Shown here: positions 50,775 through 57,346 of the stretch, one piece after another
How the letters are laid out: each line of letters opens with the position of its first letter
How positions within the stretch are numbered: position 1 is the stretch's first letter
Source: Planctomycetota bacterium
GTDB lineage: Bacteria > Planctomycetota > PUPC01 > DSUN01
DNA length: 64,000 nt
Assembly: GCA_035384565.1 (NCBI GenBank)
Contig: DAOOIT010000029.1
Location: forward strand, 9,190-73,189
Reading direction: 5' to 3'
Program-made: the position numbers and the translations under genes
Notes under the pieces: generated by a model
What the model was told of the DNA's origin: nothing
Databases searched by the model: none
What the model saw: only the letters and a program-made list of their open reading frames with translations

Positions 50775-51773
50775 ATGTCGCGACCAATCACGCTGTTCAC
50801 CGGCCAATGGGCGGACCTGCCGCTGGCGAAGCTGGCCGAAATGGCCAAGGGCTGGGGCTACGATGGCCTGGAACTGGCCTGCTGGGGCGATCACTTCGAC
50901 GTAGACAAGGCCCTCAGCGACGAGAAGTACTGCCAGACCCGCCACGACATCCTCGGCCAGTTCGGCCTCAAGGTCTTCGCCATCTCCACCCATCTCGTCG
51001 GCCAGGCCATTTGCGACGTGATTGACGAGCGCCACAAGCGCATCCTGCCGCCCGACGTGTGGGGCGACGGCAACGGCCCCAAGGTCCAGGAGCGCGCCGC
51101 CCAGAAGCTCATCGCCACCGCCAAGGCCGCCAAGAAGCTCGGCGTCAAGGTCGTCAACGGCTTCACCGGCTCAAGCATCTGGCCCAAGATTTACGCTTTC
51201 CCGCCCACCACGCCCGAGGAGTACGAGGCCGGCTTCGCCGACTTTGCCGCCCGCTTCACCCCCATCCTCAACGAGTTCAAGAAGCTGGGCGTCCGCTTCG
51301 CCCTCGAGGTGCACCCGACCGAGATCGCCTTCGACCTCTTCAGCGCGAAGAAGGCCGTTGCCGCTGTCAAGGGTCACCCCGCCTTTGGCTTCAACTTCGA
51401 CCCCAGCCACCTCGCCTGGCAACTCGTGGACCCCGTGGAGTTCCTGCGCGAGTTCCCCGACCGCATCTTCCACACGCACATGAAGGACGTCTACGTGGAC
51501 CTGGAGCCTGGCCGCGCCGGCATCCTCGGCTCGCACCTGGGCTTCGGCGACGCCAATCGCCGCTGGGACTTCCGCTCCCTCGGCCACGGCGTCGTCAACT
51601 TCCCCGCCATCCTCCGCACCCTCAACGCCATTGGATACGCCGGGCCGCTGAGCGTCGAGTGGGAGGACCCGCACATGGCCCGCGAGCACGGGGCCGCCGA
51701 GAGTGTGGCCTTCCTCCGCAAGATTCAGTTCCCAAGCGCCGCCGCGGCCTTCGACAAGGCGTTTGAGAAGTAG
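50775..51773 (+). CDS. Sugar phosphate isomerase/epimerase (TIM barrel)
   Basis: This 332-residue xylose-isomerase-like barrel starts at the ATG after GGAGGAG...GGAG. Barrel and metal-site motifs are GYDGLELACWGDHF, VRFALEVHPTEIAFD (Glu), FGFNFDPSHLAWQ (Asp), IFHTHMKDVYVD (His, Lys, Asp) and LSVEWEDPHM (Glu). An extended loop RAGILGSHLGFGDANRRWDFRSLGHG precedes the last strands, as in the inosose dehydratase/IolE-like branch. The substrate is unknown. It has its own promoter divergent from the acetyl-CoA operon. Confidence 0.87.
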   Translation: MSRPITLFTGQWADLPLAKLAEMAKGWGYDGLELACWGDHFDVDKALSDEKYCQTRHDILGQFGLKVFAISTHLVGQAICDVIDERHKRILPPDVWGDGNGPKVQERAAQKLIATAKAAKKLGVKVVNGFTGSSIWPKIYAFPPTTPEEYEAGFADFAARFTPILNEFKKLGVRFALEVHPTEIAFDLFSAKKAVAAVKGHPAFGFNFDPSHLAWQLVDPVEFLREFPDRIFHTHMKDVYVDLEPGRAGILGSHLGFGDANRRWDFRSLGHGVVNFPAILRTLNAIGYAGPLSVEWEDPHMAREHGAAESVAFLRKIQFPSAAAAFDKAFEK

Positions 51774-51858
51774 AGCGCCCCGCGGGGCCGCACCGCAACC
51801 CTTCAGGCCCAGCCGGGCGCCAATGCCTCGGCTGGGCCTTTCGTTTGAGAGGCAGAGA

Positions 51859-52113
51859 ATGCAGCGCCCGCTCGACACCTCTGAGGAAGCCGACCGCATC
51901 CAATTCGAGATCTTCGGCCGGATGAGCGTGGACGAGAAGCTGCGGATGATGTTCGCATCCACCGAAGCGATGCGTGCTTCGTTCGAAGCCAACGCCAGGC
52001 GGCGTCATCCGGAGTATTCGGCGAATGATGCTCGGCTGGCGCGAATCCGATGCGAACTCGGTGACGAGCTCTTCCGGCAGGTCTACCCCAACGAACCTCT
52101 TCGTGACCCATGA
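51859..52113 (+). CDS. Small protein paired with a nucleotidyltransferase
   Basis: This 84-residue acidic/basic helical protein has AGGCAGAG before the ATG. It contains EEADRIQFEIFGRMSVDEKL and ends ELFRQVYPNEPL. Its stop overlaps the next start (ATGA), so the two are translationally coupled. Small helical partners directly upstream of minimal nucleotidyltransferases are common in bacteria and behave like antitoxin or adaptor genes; that role is inference. I do not recognise a named family. Confidence 0.65.
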   Translation: MQRPLDTSEEADRIQFEIFGRMSVDEKLRMMFASTEAMRASFEANARRRHPEYSANDARLARIRCELGDELFRQVYPNEPLRDP

Positions 52114-52712
52114 CCCAACCCGAATTCATTCAGGAGATCGTTCGCCATCTCGACCAGGCCGGCGTGCCCTACATGATAGTCGGCTCTGTCGCCAGCACCG
52201 CCTACGGGGATTGGCGAACCACGCTCGACACCGACATCGTGGTGGACGCCCCGTGGGAGCACGTGCGGCGGTTCCTCCGCGGCCTCGGCCCGGACTACTA
52301 CTTCGACGAGGACGCGGCGCGGACCGCGTGGGAGAGCCGTCGCATGTTCAACATCATCCATTTCGCCAGCGGGAATAAGGCGGACATTATCCGCCGCAAG
52401 GACACGCACTATGCCGCTACGGCGTTCGAGAGGCGTGGCCTCGCGAATGCCCTGGGCACCAAGCTGGAGCTGTGCACCCCTGAGGATGTGATACTGTCCA
52501 AACTCGACTGGTGCAAGCGAAGCGAGTCTGAGCGACAGTACCGCGATGCCCTCGGCGTGGCAAAGGCACAACGGCAGCGTCTCGACCTGGCCTACCTCGC
52601 CTGTTGGGCCGAGGACCTTGGCGTGACTGACTTGCTGAATCGCCTGCTTGGGGACGCAGGTCTGAGGCCACAAGGAGAACCGCCGCACGGCGTCATTCCG
52701 AGCGGAGCGTAG
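52110..52712 (+). CDS. Nucleotidyltransferase-fold protein, toxin-antitoxin-like
   Basis: This 200-residue protein of the NTase (Pol-beta-like) superfamily has VGSVASTAYGDWRTTLDTDIVVD (about 23-45), with the GS motif and the paired Asp of the metal site. A third acidic position is likely near KADIIRRKD. The second half, CTPEDVILSKLDWCKRSESERQYRDALGV, is typical of AbiEii-like/DUF6036 NTases. It is coupled to the small gene upstream. Its last five or six codons (GVIPSGA) lie inside a palindromic repeat (52692-52780), so the native C-terminus may have been replaced. Toxin-antitoxin function is inferred. Confidence 0.75.
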   Translation: MTQPEFIQEIVRHLDQAGVPYMIVGSVASTAYGDWRTTLDTDIVVDAPWEHVRRFLRGLGPDYYFDEDAARTAWESRRMFNIIHFASGNKADIIRRKDTHYAATAFERRGLANALGTKLELCTPEDVILSKLDWCKRSESERQYRDALGVAKAQRQRLDLAYLACWAEDLGVTDLLNRLLGDAGLRPQGEPPHGVIPSGA

Positions 52713-52780
52713 CGAAGTCGGGGAGTCCCTCTTGCTCCCGCGCCGAGCAAGGCGAGATGCCTCCGCAAGCTCGGCATGAC
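52692..52780. repeat. 89-bp element with terminal inverted repeats
   Basis: GTCATTCCGAGC (52692-52703) and GCTCGGCATGAC (52769-52780) are 12-bp terminal inverted repeats with one mismatch. They bound a GC-rich element of the CATTCCGAGCGGAGCGTAGCG type, which I recall as a common intergenic repeat in many bacterial genomes. It overlaps the 3' end of the nucleotidyltransferase gene and stops 56 bp before the next start. Confidence 0.65.
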
Positions 52781-52835
52781 ACAGTGAGGATGGCTGCGTG
52801 GCTTTTCTGTGGGGCGTTTTCGCAAGGAGAACGCA

Positions 52836-53804
52836 ATGAAACTTGGCGTGTTGACGGCGGCGTTCGGGAGCATGCCCTTCGAGGACATGCTCGACCGCGT
52901 GAAGGCGATGGGCCTGGGGGCCGTAGAACTCCCCGCCAGCGCCTACGGCACATCCCCCCATTGCCCCGTGGACGATCTGCTCAAGAGCGCCTCGCTCCGC
53001 AAGCGCTGGCTCGATGCCGTCAAGAGTCGCGGCCTCCTCATCTCCAGCCTCTCCTGTCACGGCAACCCGCTCCACCCCGACCCCGCCTATGCCGCCAACA
53101 GCCACGCCGCGCTCCACAAGGGCATCATCCTCGCCGAGAAGCTGGGACTCGACCGTGTGAACGGCTTCTCCGGCTGCCCAGGCGACCAGACGGGCAAGAG
53201 CCGCGTGCCCAACTGGGTCACGTGCCCCTGGCCCCCGGACTTCCTCGAGCTCGTCACTTGGCAGTGGGAGAAGAAGGCCATCCCCTACTGGACGAAGATG
53301 GCGAAGTTCGCCGCCGACCACGGCGTGAAGATCGGCTTCGAAATGCACCCCGGCTTCCTCGTCTACAACCCCGAGACGCTGCTGCGCGTGCGCGCCGAGT
53401 GCGGCAAGGCCCTTGGGGCGAACTTCGACCCGTCCCACCTCTTCTGGCAGGGCATTGACCCCATCGAGGCCGTCCGCGCCCTCGCGGGCTGCATCTGGCA
53501 CGTCCACGCCAAGGACTGCCGCGTGGAGCCCGCCGTCGCGCGCGTGAATGGCGTGCTCGACACCAAGCATTACGGCGACGAGTTCAACCGTGCCTGGGTT
53601 TTCCGCACCTGCGGCTACGGACACGGGGAGAGCTTCTGGCGCGACTTCGTTTCGGCCCTGCGCCTCAGCGGCTACGACCACGTGCTCTCCATCGAGCACG
53701 AAGACAGCCTCATGACCACGGACGAAGGCATCGCCAAAGCCGCCGAGTTCCTCAGAGGCATCCTCATCCAGGAGCCGAAGCCCAGATCAATGCACTGGGC
53801 ATAG
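52836..53804 (+). CDS. Sugar phosphate isomerase/epimerase (TIM barrel)
   Basis: This 322-residue xylose-isomerase-like barrel has AAGGAG before the ATG. Motifs seen are AVELPASAYGTSPHC, VKIGFEMHPGFLVYN (Glu), LGANFDPSHLFWQG (Asp, His), IWHVHAKDCRVEP (His, Lys, Asp) and HVLSIEHEDSLM (Glu), with WVFRTCGYGHGESFWRDF in the late loop. It is a paralog of the 50775 protein (FDPSHL, HxHxKD). The C-terminus ends EPKPRSMHWA, a tail echoed by a gene remnant at 54703-54750. The substrate is unknown. Confidence 0.87.
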   Translation: MKLGVLTAAFGSMPFEDMLDRVKAMGLGAVELPASAYGTSPHCPVDDLLKSASLRKRWLDAVKSRGLLISSLSCHGNPLHPDPAYAANSHAALHKGIILAEKLGLDRVNGFSGCPGDQTGKSRVPNWVTCPWPPDFLELVTWQWEKKAIPYWTKMAKFAADHGVKIGFEMHPGFLVYNPETLLRVRAECGKALGANFDPSHLFWQGIDPIEAVRALAGCIWHVHAKDCRVEPAVARVNGVLDTKHYGDEFNRAWVFRTCGYGHGESFWRDFVSALRLSGYDHVLSIEHEDSLMTTDEGIAKAAEFLRGILIQEPKPRSMHWA

Positions 53805-53863
53805 ACATTGCCGACTTGCGGTTTGCGATTGCCGATTCCAGAGTCGTCCTCGTCGCCGAATCA

Positions 53864-53893
53864 CCTCCCGAAGGTTCCAATACCTTCGGGAGG
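53864..53893. repeat. Palindromic hairpin, copy 1 (CCTCCCGAAGG)
   Basis: A perfect 11-bp stem, CCTCCCGAAGG/CCTTCGGGAGG, encloses loop TTCCAATA. A second copy with loop CTCCAATA lies at 61574-61605 and differs by a compensated base pair. Confidence 0.8.
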
Positions 53894-53967
53894 TTGCTTC
53901 GCCTTGCATTCCTGGCGCCGGAGTGTATACTCACCAGGGAAGAAGGCCCCCTGCCAGGAGACCGGTC

Positions 53968-54288
53968 GTGGGTGCAATCGAGAAGGCGGCCATGGACCAG
54001 CTCAAGCTCCTCATCTCCGAGCGGCTTCCCCTCCGCCAGATGGTCCTCTTCGGCTCACGGGCGCGTGGGGACGCTGACCCCGACTCCGACTTCGATGTCC
54101 TCGTAGTGATTGATGGCCCTGCCGACAGGTCGGCCAGGGAAACGGTGAGCGATTGCGCCTGGGAGACGGGCCTGGACCACGGTATCGTCATCGCCCCTAT
54201 CGTGGTCTGCCGCGACGAGTGGGAGAACGGCCCGGAGCGCTACTCCCTGCTGGCCGAAGCCATCCGCGCCGAGGGCGTCCCTGTATGA
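53968..54288 (+). CDS. MNT-type nucleotidyltransferase (antitoxin of a HEPN/MNT module)
   Basis: This 106-residue minimal nucleotidyltransferase starts at the GTG 8 bases after AGGAG; an ATG at 53993 is a shorter alternative. The core motif MVLFGSRARGDADPDSDFDVLVV carries GSRARG and the two metal Asp. DHGIVIAPIVV supplies the third strand. The stop overlaps the HEPN start (ATGA). In HEPN/MNT modules the MNT protein neutralises the HEPN RNase, in some cases by adding AMP to it. The assignment rests on domain, size and pairing. Confidence 0.85.
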   Translation: MGAIEKAAMDQLKLLISERLPLRQMVLFGSRARGDADPDSDFDVLVVIDGPADRSARETVSDCAWETGLDHGIVIAPIVVCRDEWENGPERYSLLAEAIRAEGVPV

Positions 54289-54686
54289 AACAGGCGGATG
54301 TCGAAACACTCGTGAGGTACCGCCTTGACCAGGCACGAACCGCGCTCGCCGACGCGAAGTGCCTCCTCGACGGCAGCGGCAGCCCCCAGAGCATCATCAA
54401 CCGGTCCTACTACGCCATGTTCTACGCCGTTCTCGCGCTCCTCCAAAGGACGGGCACGGTCCCGTCCAGACACACGGGCGTCATTGGCCTGTTCGACAGC
54501 GAGTTCATCCGCACTGGAGTCCTGCCGCGCGACCTGTCACGTCATCTGCACCGAGCCTTCGATGCCCGTCAGGCCGCCGACTACCGCTTTGCGAACCCGA
54601 TCGAGCCTGCCGAGGCCCGCGACGCGTGGGGGAAGGCCTCCCGGTTTGTCGAGGCGATCGCCGCGCACCTGGGCGCCGGCAAGTAA
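54285..54686 (+). CDS. HEPN-domain protein (toxin of a HEPN/MNT module)
   Basis: This 133-residue four-helix protein has the HEPN pattern: RYRLDQARTALADAKCLL, then NRSYYAMFYAVLALL (about 39-53), and RDLSRHLHRAFDARQAADY (about 84-102), which contains an RxxxxH active-site-like motif. The Tyr that follows the RX4H motif in some AMP-modified HepT toxins is not present at the same spacing. It is translationally coupled to the MNT gene. The predicted role is RNA cleavage held in check by the partner. Confidence 0.82.
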   Translation: MKQADVETLVRYRLDQARTALADAKCLLDGSGSPQSIINRSYYAMFYAVLALLQRTGTVPSRHTGVIGLFDSEFIRTGVLPRDLSRHLHRAFDARQAADYRFANPIEPAEARDAWGKASRFVEAIAAHLGAGK

Positions 54687-54702
54687 GAGCAGACCCGTCG
54701 GG

Positions 54703-54750
54703 GGTTTCCTCATCCGCGAGCCGAAGCCGACCGCGATGCATTGGGCGTGA
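54703..54750 (+). pseudogene. Remnant of an epimerase 3' end
   Basis: Sixteen codons including the stop, beginning GFLIREPKPTAMHWA, match the C-terminus of the 52836 epimerase (GILIQEPKPRSMHWA) with mostly silent differences in the shared codons. Nothing else of the gene remains; the HEPN gene ends 16 bases before it. It looks like the surviving end of a second epimerase gene. Confidence 0.5.
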
Positions 54751-54830
54751 GGCATTTCGGATTTCGGATTGCGGAATCGTCCCGTCGCTGAACGCCTTCT
54801 CGCGCCCGAGCATTCTGGCGGTAGTGCGGC

Positions 54831-55273
54831 ATGCCGAGTGAGCAGCCCAAGACCAGGGAACTGTGGCCGCGCTGGCTGCGCCGGACTGTGCTGGTCTCCG
54901 TCGTGTTCTTCCTGTGCCTGGTGAGCTTCGCGGCAGGTTACCTGCCCACCTACCTCAGAGACTACTACAGACAGGCGAAGGCGTGGCGGCTCGCAGAAGC
55001 CATCCGGGCAGCGCGCACGCCACAGGAGGAACTCAACGCGTTCCATATAGCTAACCAGTGGAAGGGGTGGCCGGGGGATGGAGGCGACCCCTCTTCCACC
55101 TCGATGCGTCCTATTGGGTCCATTTCTACGATGGGAACGGGGATGAGATCTCGCCACACAGGGACGGGCGGTACGACCTCGTGCGGGAGGTGGAGGTTGT
55201 GTGGAACGATGGGATTTCGGCCAAGAGGCGCCTGCTCAGCAAGGACAACCTGATCGCCCTCATGGGCGAGTGA
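54831..55273 (+). pseudogene. Small membrane protein gene split by a frameshift
   Basis: The first frame gives MPSEQPKTRELWPRWLRR, a membrane segment (TVLVSVVFFLCLVSFAAGYLP) and an amphipathic helix to about codon 85, then turns into low-quality sequence ending at 55253. A -1 frame overlapping from 55058 continues sensibly (FHLDASYWVHFYDGNGDEIS...LLSKDNLIALMGE) to 55273. The switch falls at a CCCC run near 55089, so one base has probably been lost, in the genome or in the assembly. Joined, it is a single-pass membrane protein of about 147 residues. No family recognised. Confidence 0.55.
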
Positions 55274-55329
55274 ACAGATCTCAGGACGCGAGGACCCTCC
55301 GCGTGCAGGTATGCACGCCCTACGGGCCT

Positions 55330-55545
55330 TCACTCGATGACTTCGGCGAGGCGCTTGTCGGAGAGGATGAGGTCGTTAACGACGGCGGAAACGTCGGTCT
55401 TCTTCTTGCGAGCGATGTGCTGGACGAAGGCCATGGCCTCGTCGTCGAGGTAGACGGGCATCTCGAGTTTGAGGCCGGGGCGGTGGAACTTGCCCCGGAC
55501 GCCCTTCGAGAAATCGCATTCTTTCCTCATCCGTTCACTGGCCAT
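55330..55545 (-). CDS. BrnA-like antitoxin
   Basis: This 71-residue ribbon-helix-helix protein has AGGAGG 8 bases before the ATG. LKLEMPVYLDDEAMAFVQHIARKKKTDVSAVVNDLIL (in two parts, about 26-62) has the beta-strand then two helices expected of an RHH DNA-binding antitoxin. It overlaps the 3' end of the upstream BrnT-type frame by 11 bases, the normal toxin-then-antitoxin order of brnTA. It should bind BrnT and the shared promoter. The antitoxin looks intact although the toxin frame is interrupted. Confidence 0.75.
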   Translation of the reverse strand: MASERMRKECDFSKGVRGKFHRPGLKLEMPVYLDDEAMAFVQHIARKKKTDVSAVVNDLILSDKRLAEVIE

Positions 55546-55828
55546 ACTGCAGGGCCTCCTTGGCCGCGGGCCTGCGAGCCGAGATGACACGCACCAAGCC
55601 GCGCCGGGGGCCAATCTCCTCAAACGTGTGGGATACGACGAGAAGGCGGCCCACCGACGAGATGCCAAGCGTGATCCACCTGTCCTCAACATCGCTGTGT
55701 TCTGCATCATACACAGTCACAGCGCGGGGGGCAAGGAAGACCGTGGCCGCCTCCGGGAGCGACACGCCGTGCTTCTGGCGGTTGACGCGTGCCTATGCGG
55801 TGTCCCAATCCAGCCGATAGGTGGGCAT
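55535..55828 (-). pseudogene. BrnT-type toxin with an in-frame amber stop
   Basis: The frame from the ATG at 55828 reads MPTYRLDWDTA, a TAG at codon 12 (55793-55795), then ARVNRQKHGVSLPEAATVF, SDVEDRWITLGIS and LVRVISARRPA, the BrnT RNase fold nearly end to end (about 97 codons). The position of the TAG is usually a charged residue (one A-to-T change from AAG). Re-initiation at a GTG (55765) would give a protein lacking the first strand and helix. No strong ribosome site precedes 55828. The toxin is probably inactivated. Confidence 0.7.
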
Positions 55829-55843
55829 TGGTGCGGCCACAGA

Positions 55844-56488
55844 TCACCCCCGCGCATCAGCCCCCGCGGGCGGCTGCGCCTTGATAAGCGCCTCGACAAG
55901 CCTCCAAGCGTCAGCTTGTACGGCCCCGATGGGCTGCGAGGCATCAAGTGTCTCGACCCGCTCGCCGGCGGCGCGGGCGTGGGCAATGGCGGCCAGGTAG
56001 TTGGCGCGGATGCGCTTGAGGAGGGCCACCTTCTCATACCGCTCGGCGGCACTGCCCTGACGCTGCTTGCGCTCGAGGCCAACGACAGGGTCAATATCCA
56101 GGAAGACGGTGAGGTCGGGACGGTAGAAGCCGGCGTTGATGGACTCGACCCAGGCCATGTCGGCGCGCAGGCTCTGGTAGGCGACGGAACTGAGGTAGTG
56201 CCGGTCGCTGACGACGACGCGGCCTGCGTAGAGGGCGGGGATGATGATGTTCTGAAGGTGGTCGGCGCGATCGGCGGCAAACAAAAAGGCCATGGTCGTT
56301 TCGTCGGCCTCGGGGAAGGCCCCCTGGAGAATCCGGCGGATGAAGGCGCCAACGGGGCGCGTCGTCGGCTCGGCGGTGAGGACGACCTCGCGGCCGTGCG
56401 ACCTGAGCCATTCGGCGAGCAGGCGCGCCTGGGTGGTCGTGCCCGCGCCGTCTATGCCTTCGAGGACGATGAAGAGGCCGATGGGCAT
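55844..56488 (-). CDS. tmk: dTMP kinase with an altered P-loop
   Basis: This 214-residue thymidylate kinase (dTMP + ATP to dTDP) has FIVLEGIDGAGTTTQARLL at the N-terminus, TAEPTTRPVGAFIRRIL (DR/E-type substrate site), FAADRADHL, VVSDRHYLSSVAYQ (about 91-104), LTVFLDIDP (about 123-131) and the LID region RQRQGSAAERYE. Length and order are canonical. The P-loop reads GAGTTT where GxGK(S/T)T is normal, so the nucleotide-binding Lys is absent. All other motifs are kept. The start is the ATG of MPIGLF; the ribosome site is weak. Confidence 0.9.
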   Translation of the reverse strand: MPIGLFIVLEGIDGAGTTTQARLLAEWLRSHGREVVLTAEPTTRPVGAFIRRILQGAFPEADETTMAFLFAADRADHLQNIIIPALYAGRVVVSDRHYLSSVAYQSLRADMAWVESINAGFYRPDLTVFLDIDPVVGLERKQRQGSAAERYEKVALLKRIRANYLAAIAHARAAGERVETLDASQPIGAVQADAWRLVEALIKAQPPAGADARG

Positions 56489-56525
56489 GGCTGTTCTCAG
56501 CAAGGCCAGTGGCCGGAAGCAGAAG

Positions 56526-56596
56526 GGATGATTGGATGGGTGGATGGTTGGATGATTGCCTGACACCCATCCAGTCATCCAGCCATCCATTCACCC
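56526..56596. repeat. Intergenic GGATG tandem-repeat hairpin
   Basis: The left arm holds five GGATG units (gatgattggatgggtggatg and on) to 56558; the right arm 56564-56596 is the complement (CCATCCAGTCATCCAGCCATCC). They form a long imperfect hairpin between leuD and tmk, of the same design as the hairpins in the Wood-Ljungdahl operon but with another motif. Confidence 0.75.
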
Positions 56597-56652
56597 CCCA
56601 CAAGGAACCTGAGCTGGCCGTAAGCGGGACGCTCGCGGCTCCGTCAGAAGCG

Positions 56653-57153
56653 TCAGATTTCGAGGTCGCCGTGCTTCTTGATATGGGCGACGAGGCCGCC
56701 CTCGTCGAGAATCTTGCGCATGACGGGCGGCAGCGGGGTGAAGGGAATGGTGACGCCCTTCGTGAGGTTGCGCACCTGGCCCGCCGCGAGGTCCACCTCC
56801 AGCTCGTCGCCCTCGGCGATCTGGTCGGTGTCGCACTGGATCAGCGGGAGGCCGATGTTGATGCCATTGCGGAAGAAGATGCGGGCGAAGCTCTTGGCCA
56901 GCACGGCGCCCACGCCGGCCAGCTTGATGATGGTGGGGGCGTGCTCGCGGCTGGAGCCCTGGCCGAAGTTGCTGCCCGCCACCACGAAGTCGCCCCTGGC
57001 CACCTTGCCGGCGAAGTCGGCCCGCGCGTCCTCCAGCACGTGCTTGGCCAGCTCGGGGAGGTTGGACCTCAGGTGGAACAACCGCCCCGGGGCGATGTGG
57101 TCGGTGCTGATGCCGTCGCCAAACTTCCAGGCCTTGCCACGAATCACTGCCAT
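56653..57153 (-). CDS. leuD: 3-isopropylmalate dehydratase small subunit
   Basis: This 166-residue aconitase swivel domain has GDGISTDHIAPGRLF (about 13-27), VAGSNFGQGSSREHAP (about 57-72, substrate binding) and LPLIQCDT (about 102-109), as in the short LeuD/homoaconitase small-subunit type of anaerobes and archaea. With LeuC it isomerises 2-isopropylmalate to 3-isopropylmalate in leucine synthesis; homoaconitase or citramalate-pathway roles cannot be excluded. A GGAGGC site precedes the ATG. It follows leuC, separated by a repeat-filled gap. Confidence 0.9.
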   Translation of the reverse strand: MAVIRGKAWKFGDGISTDHIAPGRLFHLRSNLPELAKHVLEDARADFAGKVARGDFVVAGSNFGQGSSREHAPTIIKLAGVGAVLAKSFARIFFRNGINIGLPLIQCDTDQIAEGDELEVDLAAGQVRNLTKGVTIPFTPLPPVMRKILDEGGLVAHIKKHGDLEI

Positions 57154-57187
57154 TGTGCCTCCATTCAAGCGAGAGGATGGCGGGGGA

Positions 57188-57338
57188 GGAAGCCCTTTTC
57201 GTGAAAAGGGCTTCCTGCCCCCCACCCCCTCTTGTCCAGAAGCTTCTGCATTGGGGCGGGGCCAGCCGCCGCCCCAGCGTGAAGTTCCTCGGAGAGGGGT
57301 GTGGGGAGCACCGTTCTCTCAAGAAAGGTGCTCCCCAC
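57188..57338. repeat. Three palindromes inside the leuC-leuD gap
   Basis: GGAAGCCCTTTTC/GAAAAGGGCTTCC (57188-57215) is a perfect 13-bp stem with a 2-base loop. TGGGGCGG/CCGCCCCA follows near 57252-57278. GTGGGGAGCACC/GGTGCTCCCCAC (57301-57338) is a perfect 12-bp stem. They lie between two genes that should be co-transcribed. Confidence 0.8.
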
Positions 57339-57346
57339 ATTCTCCC

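Noticed and set aside
55058..55273. Programmed frameshifting of the membrane protein gene
   Set aside because: There is a plain C run without a visible downstream stimulator. An indel or assembly error is more likely.
55793..55795. Read-through of TAG as pyrrolysine in BrnT
   Set aside because: There is no pyl gene in the window, and the site aligns with an ordinary residue in BrnT proteins. A nonsense mutation is simpler.
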